Assembly: GCF_014652415.1 (NCBI RefSeq)
Contig: NZ_BMYT01000001.1
Location: 863,352 to 927,351, forward strand
Source: Affinundibacterium macrobrachii
GTDB lineage: Bacteria > Pseudomonadota > Gammaproteobacteria > Burkholderiales > Burkholderiaceae_D
Reading direction: 5' to 3'
Length of the DNA stretch: 64,000 nt
Below the pieces are notes generated by a model. It saw only the letters and a program-made list of their open reading frames with translations. It did no database searches and was not told the origin of the DNA. The position numbers and the translations under genes were made by a program. Numbering within the stretch: the first letter of the stretch is position 1; each line of letters opens with the position of its first letter. Shown here piece by piece: positions 40,743 through 50,170 of this stretch.

Positions 40743-42362
40743 TCAACGATGACGCTTGGTCAAAGCTTTTAACAAACCCTTGGTTGAACTATCGTATTCT
40801 TCTTTCACCGCGGCAGGATCGAGGCTGATCAATTGTTGCGCCAAAGATTTACCCAACTCGACACCCCATTGATCAAACGCATTGATGTCCCAAATCACCG
40901 ATTGCACAAATACTTTATGTTCATATAGTGCGATCAATGCGCCGAGCGAGCGTGGCGTCAAAGAATCAAGCAGCAAAGTGGAAGTCGGACGATTACCTTC
41001 AAACACACGTGGCGCCAACATTTTTTCAGGTAGATCACCTAATTCTGCACGCACTTCATCGATGTTTTTTCCCCATGCCATCGCTTTCGATTGCGCGAAA
41101 CAATTCGCTAACAAAGCTTGGTTATGTCCTGGCAAACCAGCATCATCATCGGCGACTACTATAAAGTCGGTTGGAATAATCGTCGCGCCTTGATGCAACA
41201 ATTGGAAGTAAGCATGTTGTCCATTGGTACCCGCTTCACCAAACAAAATTGGTGAAGTCGTGTAATCGACGCGCTGACCTTCACGCGTAACTGATTTACC
41301 ATTACTTTCCATTTCTAGTTGTTGCAAGTAGGCTGGCAAGCGTGTCATGCGTTGGTGATACGGCGCGATAGACAAAGCTTGTAAGCCAAGGAAGTTGATA
41401 TTCCAAACGCCAATCAATGCCATCAAAACGGGTAAATTCTGCTCTAGCGGCGCTTGGGCAAAGTGCAAATCCATCTCGTGCGCGCCAGCCAACATCTCTT
41501 CAAAACGATCTGCGCCAACGTATAAGGCAATCGACAATCCAATCGCGCTCCACATCGAGTAACGACCGCCCGCCCAATTCCAAAATGGGAACACATTTTC
41601 TTCTGCGATACCAAAGGCGGCCGCCGCTTTCACATTGGTACTTAAAGCGACAAAGTGTTGACGAATTTGATCTTCAGGACAGCCATGATTCAACATCCAC
41701 TCACGTGCTGTGCGGGCATTAGTCAAGGTTTCCATGGTCGTAAAAGTCTTAGAAGCGACCACGATCAGCGTTGTTTCTGGATCGGCGTTTTCTAAAGAAT
41801 CGGCAACGTGACGACCATCGACATTCGAGACAAAATGTAGCGACAGATTTTTTTGCGACCATGGTGCTAAGGCAATACATGCCATTTGCGGCCCGAGATC
41901 CGAACCACCAATACCAATATTGATAATCGTACGAATTGGCTTGCCGGTGTAACCCAACCAGCGACCTTCGCGCACGGCGTCGCTGAAGCTACGCATATGC
42001 GCTAAAACACTGTGCACATCCGCCGCGATATTTTCGCCGTTGAGCATGAATTTCTCGCCCTTAGGCAAGCGCAATACCGTGTGTAAAACGGCGCGGTTTT
42101 CCGTATTATTAATTGCTTCACCACGCAGCATCGCATCACGACGTGATTCGACTTCTTGTTGGCGCGCGAGAGCTAACAAATTGAGTTTCGCCGTCGTGTC
42201 CATGCGTTGTTTGGAATAGTCCAACAACATGCCGCAAGCGGAAGCAGAGAAGTGTGTAAAACGCTGCGGATCAGCGCGAAACAACTCTTTCAAGCTCGGC
42301 ATATTATTCGCGCGTTGCTGTAACAAACACCACAATGGAGTACGGGAAACTGAGATAGCCAT
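40743..42362 (-). CDS. pgi: Pgi, glucose-6-phosphate isomerase
   Basis: Interconverts glucose-6-phosphate and fructose-6-phosphate. The 539-aa protein has the family blocks NIGIGGSDLGPQMA, VVASKTFTTMETLTNA, FPFWNWAGGRYSMWSAIG, GTNGQHAYFQLLHQG (catalytic Glu/His region) and NAFDQWGVELGKSLA (active-site Lys). ATG 42362 is chosen over an upstream TTG. It follows eda by 47 bases, so edd-eda-pgi is one likely transcript. In this pathway it returns fructose-6-phosphate to glucose-6-phosphate for Zwf. Confidence 0.96.
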   Translation of the reverse strand: MAISVSRTPLWCLLQQRANNMPSLKELFRADPQRFTHFSASACGMLLDYSKQRMDTTAKLNLLALARQQEVESRRDAMLRGEAINNTENRAVLHTVLRLPKGEKFMLNGENIAADVHSVLAHMRSFSDAVREGRWLGYTGKPIRTIINIGIGGSDLGPQMACIALAPWSQKNLSLHFVSNVDGRHVADSLENADPETTLIVVASKTFTTMETLTNARTAREWMLNHGCPEDQIRQHFVALSTNVKAAAAFGIAEENVFPFWNWAGGRYSMWSAIGLSIALYVGADRFEEMLAGAHEMDLHFAQAPLEQNLPVLMALIGVWNINFLGLQALSIAPYHQRMTRLPAYLQQLEMESNGKSVTREGQRVDYTTSPILFGEAGTNGQHAYFQLLHQGATIIPTDFIVVADDDAGLPGHNQALLANCFAQSKAMAWGKNIDEVRAELGDLPEKMLAPRVFEGNRPTSTLLLDSLTPRSLGALIALYEHKVFVQSVIWDINAFDQWGVELGKSLAQQLISLDPAAVKEEYDSSTKGLLKALTKRHR

Positions 42363-42409
42363 GATCAAACAACCTGAGAAAAATGAATTGAAAACCGAAC
42401 TACTAAAAT

Positions 42410-43048
42410 TTACTTACCTGCCGCTGCAGCCTGCACTGCCAATTGTCCAATTGCCGCCCAATCATTTGCACTGATCAAATTCGCTGGGCACATCCAAGAA
42501 CCACCAACGCACAAAACGTTCGATTGCTGCAATAAAGTCGGTGTAGCTTCCACAGTGACACCGCCAGTCAAACAAAACTTCACATCAGGAAATGGTCCAC
42601 CAAGTGCTTTGACCATCTTCACGCTACCGACGATATCGGATGGAAATAATTTGACGACATTGAATCCATTTTCCAAGGCCAGCATCAAATCACTCGCACC
42701 ACCAACACCAGGGAAATAAGGCAAACCAGACTCGGCAGCTGCTTTTGCTAATACCGGCGTAATCCCTGGACTGATACCAAACGCTGCACCCGTATTTCGT
42801 ACCGCATCAAGTTGCGCTGGCGTCAAAATCGTACCCGCACCGACTGTCACGGTTGGACATGCCTTTACCACTTCACGCAGGACTGTCATGGCGTTTGGTG
42901 TACGCAAAGTAATTTCAACTGCAGGCAAACCATTTTCTGCCAAGGTTGTCACGCAACGAATCGCTTGATCCACGTCATCGGTTACCAAGATAGGCAGCAC
43001 ACGTACTTGTGCCAGTTGGGAAATAATCGCTGCTGTCGTCATAGTCAT
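42410..43048 (-). CDS. eda: Eda, KDPG aldolase
   Basis: Splits 2-keto-3-deoxy-6-phosphogluconate into pyruvate and glyceraldehyde-3-phosphate, the last Entner-Doudoroff step. The 212-aa class I aldolase has AVEITLRTPNA (catalytic Glu), VGAGTILTPAQLDAV, and VVKLFPSDIVG with the Schiff-base Lys. GAGATCAAG precedes the ATG. It lies about 190 bases after edd, separated by an extragenic palindrome, and 47 bases before pgi. Confidence 0.96.
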   Translation of the reverse strand: MTMTTAAIISQLAQVRVLPILVTDDVDQAIRCVTTLAENGLPAVEITLRTPNAMTVLREVVKACPTVTVGAGTILTPAQLDAVRNTGAAFGISPGITPVLAKAAAESGLPYFPGVGGASDLMLALENGFNVVKLFPSDIVGSVKMVKALGGPFPDVKFCLTGGVTVEATPTLLQQSNVLCVGGSWMCPANLISANDWAAIGQLAVQAAAAGK

Positions 43049-43110
43049 CTTGATCTCACTTCAAAACTGTAAATTATTAAACTTTAAATTCATTAAAATC
43101 AAAAACTTTG

Positions 43111-43186
43111 CCGCAGAGGCGCAGAGAACGCTGAGAAAAACTTTCGATTGCAGTCTTTTACTCATTCAGCTCTGCGCCCTCTGCGG
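43111..43186. repeat. Extragenic palindromic element between edd and eda
   Basis: Left end CCGCAGAGGCGCAGAG (43111-43126) and right end CTCTGCGCCCTCTGCGG (43170-43186) are inverted copies with one inserted base, about 43 nt apart. A related element lies on the other side of edd at 45281-45345. Confidence 0.85.
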
Positions 43187-43235
43187 TTGAATACCTTTTA
43201 GGTCTTGCGTTCAAACATTTTCAGGTATTCATTTC

Positions 43236-45083
43236 TCAAATAAACAAAGTCGAAGCGCCCTGCTCTGGTGATGTGACGACGCGTCGTTGCGCGACGAACA
43301 AATCACGTCCATAGCCGTAGCTACTGTCGATACTGATAATTGGATTAGTACGACTTGCCCACACCGCGTCATCGACCAAAGCACGCAATTCACCGGTGTG
43401 CACGTTCAGTTCAATCATGTCACCGTCACGTACTTTACCGAGTGGCCCACCTTGTGCGACTTCAGGACTCACATGCAAAGCGGCTGGAACTTTGCCAGAC
43501 GCGCCAGACATACGACCATCAGTGACCAAAGCAACTTTATAACCTGCCGACATGAGACTGCCGAGCACGGGTGTGAAGTGATGCAGCTCCGGCATACCGT
43601 TCGCTTGTGGACCTTGGAAGATCACCACTGCGACGAAATCTTGGTTCAATTGCCCTGCTTTATAAGCATTCACCAATGCGTCTTGCGATTCAAATACTTT
43701 AGCTGGTGCGCGCACTATCCAAGCCTCTTCCGGCACCGCCGAAGCTTTCACAATGGCGCGACCTAAATTACCTTGCAGTAAACGAAGGCCACCTGTAGCG
43801 GCAAATGGCTCATCTACATTACGAACAACCGCAGGGTCGCTGGATTTTTCAGGATGCGCGACGAATGCGACTTTTCCATCTTTTAATTCTGGGCGTGTTG
43901 TATGCGATGCTAGACCTTGGTCGCCAAATATCGTCATCACATCCGCATGCATCAAACCTTGCGATAACAATTCGCGAATCACGAAGGTTGGACCACCTGC
44001 ATCTTCGAAGGCATTTACGTCTGCAGTGCCGTTCGGATAAACTCGTGTCAATAATGGAATCACTGAAGACAATTCATCAAAATCTTGCCAATCAATGAGG
44101 ATGCCTGCGGCACGTGCTACCGCAATCCAGTGAATCGTATGATTCGTCGAACCACCCGTCGCTAACAAAGCAATTACCGCGTTCACTATCGTTTTTTCAT
44201 TCACCACATGACCGATAGGACGATAGTCGCCACCCGCTTCAGTTAATTTCAAGACTTGCTCGACCGCTGCGTTAGTCAAGGCATGGCGTAATGGATCGGA
44301 TGGATGCACGAACGCCGCGCCAGGCAAATGCAAGCCCATCGCTTCTAACAACATTTGATTACTGTTCGCAGTGCCGTAGAAGGTGCAAGTGCCTGCGCTA
44401 TGATAGGCAGCACTCTCTGCCGCCAACAATTCTTCTTTAGTCGCCTTACCTTGCGCATAGCGCTCGCGTACTGCGGCTTTTTCTTTATTCGACAAACCTG
44501 ATCCCATAGGGCCAGCGGGAATAAATACTGTTGGTAAATGACCGAATGCCAAAGCACCGATTAGCAAACCTGGCACAATCTTGTCGCAAATACCCAAACA
44601 CAAAGTCGCGTCGAAAGCGTCGTGCGACAAAGCAATCGCGGTCGCTTGCGCAATCACATCACGCGAGAACAAAGACAATTCCATACCTGGACGGCCTTGC
44701 GTTACACCATCACACATCGCTGGCACGCCGCCGGCCACCTGCGCCGTTGCATTAAAACGCAATGCGGCTTCCTTAATTTGATCAGGGTAAGTGGCGTAAG
44801 GCTGATGTGCCGACAACATATCGTTGTAGGCAGTCACGATGCCGATATTCGGTTTTTGCGCCTGGTTCAGCCAAATCTTGGTATTGCTATCCGCGGCCGC
44901 ATTTGCATGCGCTTGATTGGCGCATGACAAACTGGCGCGACGTGGCCCTCGATTGCGTAACTGCTCTAAGCGAGTTAAGTATTCCGCACGCAAAGATTTA
45001 CTACGCTCAGTAATACGCCGTGTGACTGCATCAACCACCGCGTTGATTGCAACTTGTTGAGTTTGTTGTCCAGAAGTCGTCAT
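43236..45083 (-). CDS. edd: Edd, phosphogluconate dehydratase
   Basis: Dehydrates 6-phosphogluconate to KDPG in the Entner-Doudoroff pathway. The 615-aa iron-sulfur enzyme of the IlvD/Edd family shows the cluster cysteines in [18 protein letters not shown] and [14 protein letters not shown], with [27 protein letters not shown] and [23 protein letters not shown]. Start at ATG 45083 ([10 protein letters not shown]); the upstream extension would use TTG. There is no good ribosome site. First gene of edd-eda-pgi, divergent from zwf, and flanked on both sides by related palindromic repeats. Confidence 0.96.
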   Translation of the reverse strand: MTTSGQQTQQVAINAVVDAVTRRITERSKSLRAEYLTRLEQLRNRGPRRASLSCANQAHANAAADSNTKIWLNQAQKPNIGIVTAYNDMLSAHQPYATYPDQIKEAALRFNATAQVAGGVPAMCDGVTQGRPGMELSLFSRDVIAQATAIALSHDAFDATLCLGICDKIVPGLLIGALAFGHLPTVFIPAGPMGSGLSNKEKAAVRERYAQGKATKEELLAAESAAYHSAGTCTFYGTANSNQMLLEAMGLHLPGAAFVHPSDPLRHALTNAAVEQVLKLTEAGGDYRPIGHVVNEKTIVNAVIALLATGGSTNHTIHWIAVARAAGILIDWQDFDELSSVIPLLTRVYPNGTADVNAFEDAGGPTFVIRELLSQGLMHADVMTIFGDQGLASHTTRPELKDGKVAFVAHPEKSSDPAVVRNVDEPFAATGGLRLLQGNLGRAIVKASAVPEEAWIVRAPAKVFESQDALVNAYKAGQLNQDFVAVVIFQGPQANGMPELHHFTPVLGSLMSAGYKVALVTDGRMSGASGKVPAALHVSPEVAQGGPLGKVRDGDMIELNVHTGELRALVDDAVWASRTNPIISIDSSYGYGRDLFVAQRRVVTSPEQGASTLFI

Positions 45084-45204
45084 AGTTTTGTGGGGGTATC
45101 TAATTCGAATAAGTGAAAGATAGCACAAAAACAGAAAAATACTGTAACAAACTTTCAGAAATGCGATATTTTTTCAATTAAAGCATAAAAACCATCAAAA
45201 ATAT

Positions 45205-45219
45205 CGTAATGAAACTACA
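45205..45219. promoter_or_regulatory. Candidate HexR operator between edd and zwf
   Basis: CGTAATGAAACTACA, read on the other strand TGTAGTTTCATTACG, is close to the TGTAAT-WWW-ATTACA type pseudo-palindrome described for HexR regulators. It lies about 120 bases before edd and 185 before zwf, and hexR is encoded downstream of zwf. The site is inferred by eye. Confidence 0.5.
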
Positions 45220-45280
45220 TTTTTGAAGAAATATGGTTTAAGCTATGGCATAATTTATTCAATCAAAGAACATTTTTTAA

Positions 45281-45345
45281 CCGCAGAGGCGCAGAGTACG
45301 CAGAGATTTTTAAAAAGTACCTCCGCGCCATCTGCACCTCTGCGG
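45281..45345. repeat. Extragenic palindromic element between edd and zwf
   Basis: Starts CCGCAGAGGCGCAGAG, identical over 16 bases to the element at 43111, and ends CCTCTGCGG after a decayed right arm. It sits 60 bases before zwf inside the divergent promoter region. Confidence 0.82.
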
Positions 45346-45404
45346 CAAAAAAAGATTTTAAGTTTCTTTAATTTTTTCTCTAACTAGAATTATTCGGAGT
45401 CCAC

Positions 45405-46862
45405 ATGACTACATTTGTATTGTTTGGCGGTACTGGCGATCTGGCGAAACGCAAGATCATTCCTGCACTGTACAGCGCGTTCGTCAATGGGCGTCTCGAT
45501 CCCGAATTTAGTTTTATTGGCGCAGCACGTGAAGCATTGAGTGATGATGATTTCCGCACCCGCGTCGCTGCGAGCATAGAAACCTATGCGGCAAAAGCAA
45601 ATGGCACGTCTGAACAATTGGCGGCATTTCTGACACTGACAGGCTATTCAAAAATCGACGCAAAAGTGCCAACAGATTTTGATGCATTAAAAGCCCGTGT
45701 GAATGCCGATACGAGCAAAGCAAAACTATTCTATCTGGCGATTGGTCCTGATATTTTCATTCCCGTAGTTGAACAATTGTCGAAACACGGTCTAGTCGAA
45801 GGCAACGCCCGCGTCGTGGTAGAAAAACCTTTGGGACGCGATGCAAAATCTGCCAAGGAAATCAATTCTGCTCTACGCACCTATTTGAACGAAAACCAAA
45901 TCTATCGTATCGATCATTACCTCGGTAAAGAGATGGTGCAGAATTTGTTCGCACTGCGTTTTGCCAATTCCTTCCTCGAACCCTTGTGGAATCGCAAGTG
46001 GATACAAGACGTGCAAATTTCGATTTCCGAACAAGTCGGGGTAGAAACTCGCGGTGACTTTTATGATAAGACTGGTGCCTTGCGCGACATGGTGCAAAAC
46101 CACTTATTGCAATTGGTGTCCATCGTAGCGATGGAGCCACCAGTCAACGCCAACCCTGATGCGATCCGCGATGAGAAAGTCAAAGTCTTACGCGCACTAC
46201 GCAAATTCACAGCCGACGATGTGGCGAAGAAAACCGTACGTGGTCAATACCGCGCTGGCGCAGTCGATGGCAAGCCCGTCATCGGCTATCAACATGAGCC
46301 TGGCGTACCTGCTTCTAGCCGCGCTGAAACCTTTGTCGCGATTCGCGCTGAGATTGATAACTGGCGTTGGGCCGGCGTACCCTTCTACTTACGCACTGGC
46401 AAACGCATGGCAAGTCGTTGCGCTGAAATTACGATTAATTTCAAACCAATTCCGTATTCGATTTTTGGTAAAGGCCAAGGCCCATTGCGTTCGAATCGTC
46501 TGGTCATCACTTTGCAACCCGAAGAAAGCGTGCAATTGTTTATGAAGGCGAAAGAACCGGGCGAAGGTATACGCTTATCCGATGTGGCTTTGAATTTGGA
46601 CTTTGCCGAAGCATCGAACTTGCGCCGTGTCGAATCTTATGAGCGCTTGTTGCTCGACGCCTTGCACGGCGATTTGACTTTGTTCGTACGTGACGATGAA
46701 TTAGGTGCGGCGTGGGAATGGATCGATCCAATTATGTCTGCTTGGGATAATGATGCGGAAGGCTTGAAATCTTATATCGCAGGCAGTTGGGGTCCAGCGG
46801 CGGCAAGTTATTTGTTAGCGCAACACGGAGCAGCGTGGGGCGAAGAGTATGTAGAAGGCTAA
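45405..46862 (+). CDS. zwf: Zwf, glucose-6-phosphate 1-dehydrogenase
   Basis: Oxidises glucose-6-phosphate to 6-phosphogluconolactone with NADP (or NAD). The 485-aa protein has the nucleotide fold FGGTGDLAKRKIIPALY at the N-terminus, the catalytic motif RIDHYLGKE (168-176) and the EKPLGRD loop. The ATG follows CGGAG. It is first in zwf-pgl-hexR; pgl starts eight bases after its stop. A HexR-like site and a palindromic repeat lie upstream. Confidence 0.96.
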   Translation: MTTFVLFGGTGDLAKRKIIPALYSAFVNGRLDPEFSFIGAAREALSDDDFRTRVAASIETYAAKANGTSEQLAAFLTLTGYSKIDAKVPTDFDALKARVNADTSKAKLFYLAIGPDIFIPVVEQLSKHGLVEGNARVVVEKPLGRDAKSAKEINSALRTYLNENQIYRIDHYLGKEMVQNLFALRFANSFLEPLWNRKWIQDVQISISEQVGVETRGDFYDKTGALRDMVQNHLLQLVSIVAMEPPVNANPDAIRDEKVKVLRALRKFTADDVAKKTVRGQYRAGAVDGKPVIGYQHEPGVPASSRAETFVAIRAEIDNWRWAGVPFYLRTGKRMASRCAEITINFKPIPYSIFGKGQGPLRSNRLVITLQPEESVQLFMKAKEPGEGIRLSDVALNLDFAEASNLRRVESYERLLLDALHGDLTLFVRDDELGAAWEWIDPIMSAWDNDAEGLKSYIAGSWGPAAASYLLAQHGAAWGEEYVEG

Positions 46863-46869
46863 GTAAATA

Positions 46870-47637
46870 ATGGAAGCCGTAATCAACACAAGTACAAGCA
46901 CGCAAGCAGCTCACAATAGCAATAGGAATAGCTTTCTCATGGCCAAGCACCAACTCGACAATCAAGCGCAATTTCGCAGCTTTGAGAATTTTGCTGAACT
47001 CAGCCGTACATTGGTGAGTGAATGGCTGCATTTAATTGACGATGCCAGTCTGAGCAAGCGCCCTGCAGCGTTCGCCCTAGCGGGCGGTTCCACGCCAGCA
47101 CCTATCTATCGCGAACTAGACCAAGCCCTAGCACAACGCGCAACGGCGAACGTATTGTTAACCGCCACCGATGAGCGCTGGGTGCATGACAGTGATCCAC
47201 AAAGTAATGAAGGTCTGTTTAAAAAATGTTTGGCGCAAAGTGTTGGCAAACAATGGCATTTAATCTCCTTAAAAAATGCTGCGAACACGCCGGAAGTGGC
47301 AATGGAAGCGATTAACGAGCGCTTACAAAAACAAATCCCGGAGCGCTTTAGCGCAGTATTGTTGGGCATGGGCGCCGACGGCCATATCGCTTCATTATTT
47401 CCGGGCGCGCCAGTACAAGCCGATGGTTTAGACTGCCTCGCTGCGGTTCATCCGCAAACCCATCAGACACGTATTTCTTTGTCTCTGCCACGCCTATTGC
47501 AAACTGAAAAGATCTGGTTGGTCATTACCGGGAATGAAAAACGCGAAGTCTTTGAAAACGCGTTAAGCAGTGATCTGCCTATCGGTAATTTATTAAAGCA
47601 GGCACAATGTCGGATTGAGGTTTTTTGGTGTCCGTAA
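46870..47637 (+). CDS. pgl: Pgl, 6-phosphogluconolactonase
   Basis: Hydrolyses 6-phosphogluconolactone to 6-phosphogluconate. The protein is 255 aa, of the NagB-like DevB type, with FALAGGSTPAPIYRELD, TATDERWVHDSDPQSNEGLFKKCL and VLLGMGADGHIASLFPG. A later ATG at 46939 (MAKHQLDNQ) is also possible, since the first 23 residues are not typical of the family. It lies between zwf and hexR. Confidence 0.93.
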   Translation: MEAVINTSTSTQAAHNSNRNSFLMAKHQLDNQAQFRSFENFAELSRTLVSEWLHLIDDASLSKRPAAFALAGGSTPAPIYRELDQALAQRATANVLLTATDERWVHDSDPQSNEGLFKKCLAQSVGKQWHLISLKNAANTPEVAMEAINERLQKQIPERFSAVLLGMGADGHIASLFPGAPVQADGLDCLAAVHPQTHQTRISLSLPRLLQTEKIWLVITGNEKREVFENALSSDLPIGNLLKQAQCRIEVFWCP

Positions 47638-47772
47638 GCAATGAGTGCTGTTTTGAATTCACTACGAAACAGCAATGTAAGCGCGTCCCATAAGCTCGCA
47701 CTTTCTTTAAACGTATATTCATTTTGACTTGATCAGCAAAACAAATCGTAAGAGACAAAAGGTAACCAAACC

Positions 47773-48684
47773 ATGGTCAACGTTCTTTCCAATAAAAATA
47801 CCACGACCAATAATCCTCCAGAAAAAGGATTATTAGCGCGCATACGTGTCGCCAGCACAGCATTGAGTCGCGCCGAGCGTCAAGTCGCTGATTTTCTATT
47901 GCAGAAGCCGCACGATGCACTGGAGATGTCCATTCGCGTGTTAGCGCAAGTGTGTAATGTGAGTGAACCGACTGTGGCGCGCTTTGCACAGTCCTTAGGT
48001 TTTGATGGTTTTAAGTCCTTCAAACTCGCGTTTGCCAAAAGTCTGGCTACTGGCATTCCCTATCTACATCTCGACGTCAATCAGGCCGATCAAGTCAAAG
48101 ACGTGTTACCCAAAGTTTTTGATCGCACCATCGCGGCTTTGATGGAAGCACGCAATAACGCCAACAGTGCGACCTTTGAAGCGGCAGTTAATTTACTAGC
48201 ACGCGCTCGTCGGATTGAATGTTATGGACTCGGTTACTCTGGCGCTTTAGCGATTGATGCACAACTTAAATTCTTCCGCTTTGGCATTCCGACTACCGTA
48301 TTTTGTGATGCCCATTTGCAAGCACAATCGGCAAGCTTACTCAATAGTGATTGCCTCGTCGTCGCCTTCTCTCGCACTGGTCGCACACGCGATTTGATCC
48401 GTAGCGTGCAATTAGCAAAAGATACTGGCGCTAAAGTCTTGGTCTTGTGCGCAAGCGGCGGTCCACTCGCCGAATTAGCCGATGTGCATATTAGCGTGGA
48501 CGTGGAAGAAGATCCTGATATCTATACACCGATGACTTCGCGCTTGGCGCATTTGACTTACATCGATGCCTTGGCAGTCGCAGTCACCTTGCTGCGTGGA
48601 CCAGCCGCGATTGATATGCTTGAACGTGCCAAAGCAAGTATTTCAGAAAAACGCCTCGTGACAAAATTAGATGAAGTGAATTAG
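47773..48684 (+). CDS. hexR: HexR, RpiR-family regulator of hexose catabolism
   Basis: Transcription regulator that in other proteobacteria represses zwf, edd and related genes and is released by KDPG. The 303-aa protein has an N-terminal RpiR helix-turn-helix (VLAQVCNVSEPTVARFAQSLGFDGFKSFKLAFAKSLA, about 57-95) and a SIS sugar-phosphate domain (about 130-270: ARRIECYGLGYSGALAIDAQLKFFRFG, VVAFSRTGRTRDLIRSVQLAK). Position behind zwf-pgl supports HexR over other RpiR members. The spacing of 135 bases after pgl leaves room for a separate promoter. Confidence 0.93.
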   Translation: MVNVLSNKNTTTNNPPEKGLLARIRVASTALSRAERQVADFLLQKPHDALEMSIRVLAQVCNVSEPTVARFAQSLGFDGFKSFKLAFAKSLATGIPYLHLDVNQADQVKDVLPKVFDRTIAALMEARNNANSATFEAAVNLLARARRIECYGLGYSGALAIDAQLKFFRFGIPTTVFCDAHLQAQSASLLNSDCLVVAFSRTGRTRDLIRSVQLAKDTGAKVLVLCASGGPLAELADVHISVDVEEDPDIYTPMTSRLAHLTYIDALAVAVTLLRGPAAIDMLERAKASISEKRLVTKLDEVN

Positions 48685-48840
48685 GCATGTTCTAACGGAT
48701 ACGTAGTCACAAACTCGATATCACGAACCCGATGTCATGAATACGATTACAACAAACTCTCGGTAATTATCAAAAAAAACATGCACTAAAACTGTAATTT
48801 CTGGCAAGCTATTCACATCAATAAAAAGGAATAGCCGCTT

Positions 48841-49680
48841 ATGACTCAACTCAGTTTGCAGCAAGTTACTGATAACCTCAAAGATCTACCGACTTTGCCG
48901 GCTGTTGTGATGGAGTTGCTGAATAATCTTGAGCAAGAAGACGCAGATATCTCCATCCTCGCAAAAAAGGTCACACAAGATCTCGCCCTCACAGCCAAGA
49001 CTTTGCGTTACGCCAATTCACCGTTTTATTCAACCTTAATCAAAGTCACAACCATACAGCAAGCGATTTCCTTGCTAGGAATGGAAACCGTCAAACAAAT
49101 GGTCTTATCAGCCGCCTTATCTGGTTGCTTTCCCGAGAATAATTGCCGAGGCTTTGATCACAAAGCCTTTTGGAAACATTCAAATGGCGTTGCCTTTATC
49201 TCCAAATTGATTGCGCGACGCATGAATTTTAATGAGGATGTTGCATTCACAGCAGGCTTACTGCACGACATCGGACTGCTTGCACTAGTCACCTTATTTC
49301 CACAACAGTTTGAAGAAGTCATTGCATATCGCAAATCAGGTCTCGCAACGCAATTCGAAGCAGAACGAAAAATCTTGGGGATAGACCATGCCGCAGTTGG
49401 TGAAGCACTAGCAGTTGAATGGAATTTTTCTGAAGTGATGAAGAACGCCATCGCTGGGCATCATCATCCTGACCAACCTGGTATTGGTTTTTTAGCGTCG
49501 ATCATTCATGTTGCTGATGGCATCACACATATGCTGAATCATTCTGATGAGCCTGCAACACAAACAATTTCCGTGTCAGTGGTGTCGTGGAATAGCTTAA
49601 ATTTAGACCAAGCATCGCTTGATACTTTAATTGAAGAAGCAAGAATCAAATTTAAGAAATTAGAGCAAACAGATTTGTAG
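48841..49680 (+). CDS. Second HDOD domain protein, 279 aa
   Basis: Paralogue of the protein encoded at 27799-28665. Shared segments include LPTLPAVVMELLNNLEQED, RGFDHKAFWKHSNGVAF, FTAGLLHDIGLLAL, ILGIDHAAVGEALAVEWNFSEV and ASIIHVADGI. It also keeps the HD pair and nearby histidines (AGHHHPD). Unlike the first copy it has no small partner gene. AAAAGGAATAG precedes the ATG. It is a stand-alone signalling gene behind hexR. Confidence 0.9.
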   Translation: MTQLSLQQVTDNLKDLPTLPAVVMELLNNLEQEDADISILAKKVTQDLALTAKTLRYANSPFYSTLIKVTTIQQAISLLGMETVKQMVLSAALSGCFPENNCRGFDHKAFWKHSNGVAFISKLIARRMNFNEDVAFTAGLLHDIGLLALVTLFPQQFEEVIAYRKSGLATQFEAERKILGIDHAAVGEALAVEWNFSEVMKNAIAGHHHPDQPGIGFLASIIHVADGITHMLNHSDEPATQTISVSVVSWNSLNLDQASLDTLIEEARIKFKKLEQTDL

Positions 49681-49708
49681 CTACGGCTTTGAATCTGAGT
49701 AAATGGAA

Positions 49709-50155
49709 TTAATCGTTACGCTGATCTTGTAACAGTAGTTCCGTCACCATCACAGCCTGTATTTTATCTGTCTTAAAAACGAGGTTCAATTTACGCGTTA
49801 ACTCGTCTTGTAATTCCTGTAGTCCTTCTTTGGTTCGCAAAGTCTCTAAATCCAAAGAAGTTAACTCTTTTCTGAATTGCTCGTTCAATGCTGCTTTATT
49901 CTCTGCAAGCCACTCATCATCGTCTTTACTCACTTGAACACTGACAGACAATCTAGCGACCATGCCTTGATCATTCACAATATTTTGCTGTAACTCGGCA
50001 TAAGTCGAATTTGAAATATTTCTGTCAGCAACGCGCCCAAGATAGATGAATAACGCCACCCCTGCAAAAAATAGCAATACCACCGATGCCGCAATAATGG
50101 CAAATCGATCGGAAGCGACTTTTTTCTTTGGAGGAATCGTCTTATTGATTGGCAT
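49709..50155 (-). CDS. FliL-like single-span membrane protein
   Basis: A 148-aa protein: basic N-terminus (PPKKK), one membrane helix (about residues 20-40, FAIIAASVVLLFFAGVALFIYL) and a periplasmic domain with a FliL-like end (NKAALNEQFRKELTSLDLETLRTKEGLQELQDELTRKLNLVF ... VMVTELLLQDQ). FliL supports the flagellar stator, but no flagellar gene is near, so this may be an orphan paralogue with another role. It starts 15 bases after the acyltransferase stop, so the two are one transcript. Confidence 0.75.
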   Translation of the reverse strand: MPINKTIPPKKKVASDRFAIIAASVVLLFFAGVALFIYLGRVADRNISNSTYAELQQNIVNDQGMVARLSVSVQVSKDDDEWLAENKAALNEQFRKELTSLDLETLRTKEGLQELQDELTRKLNLVFKTDKIQAVMVTELLLQDQRND

Positions 50156-50170
50156 CGATTGAAGTCCTTA

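Noticed and set aside
42410..43048. eda as a dual-function aldolase of a galactonate pathway
   Set aside because: Its place between edd and pgi and the zwf-pgl-hexR context make KDPG aldolase the simpler call.
45139..45160. Second HexR site near ACTGTAACAAACTTTCA
   Set aside because: Only the left half resembles the motif; the right half does not match ATTACA.
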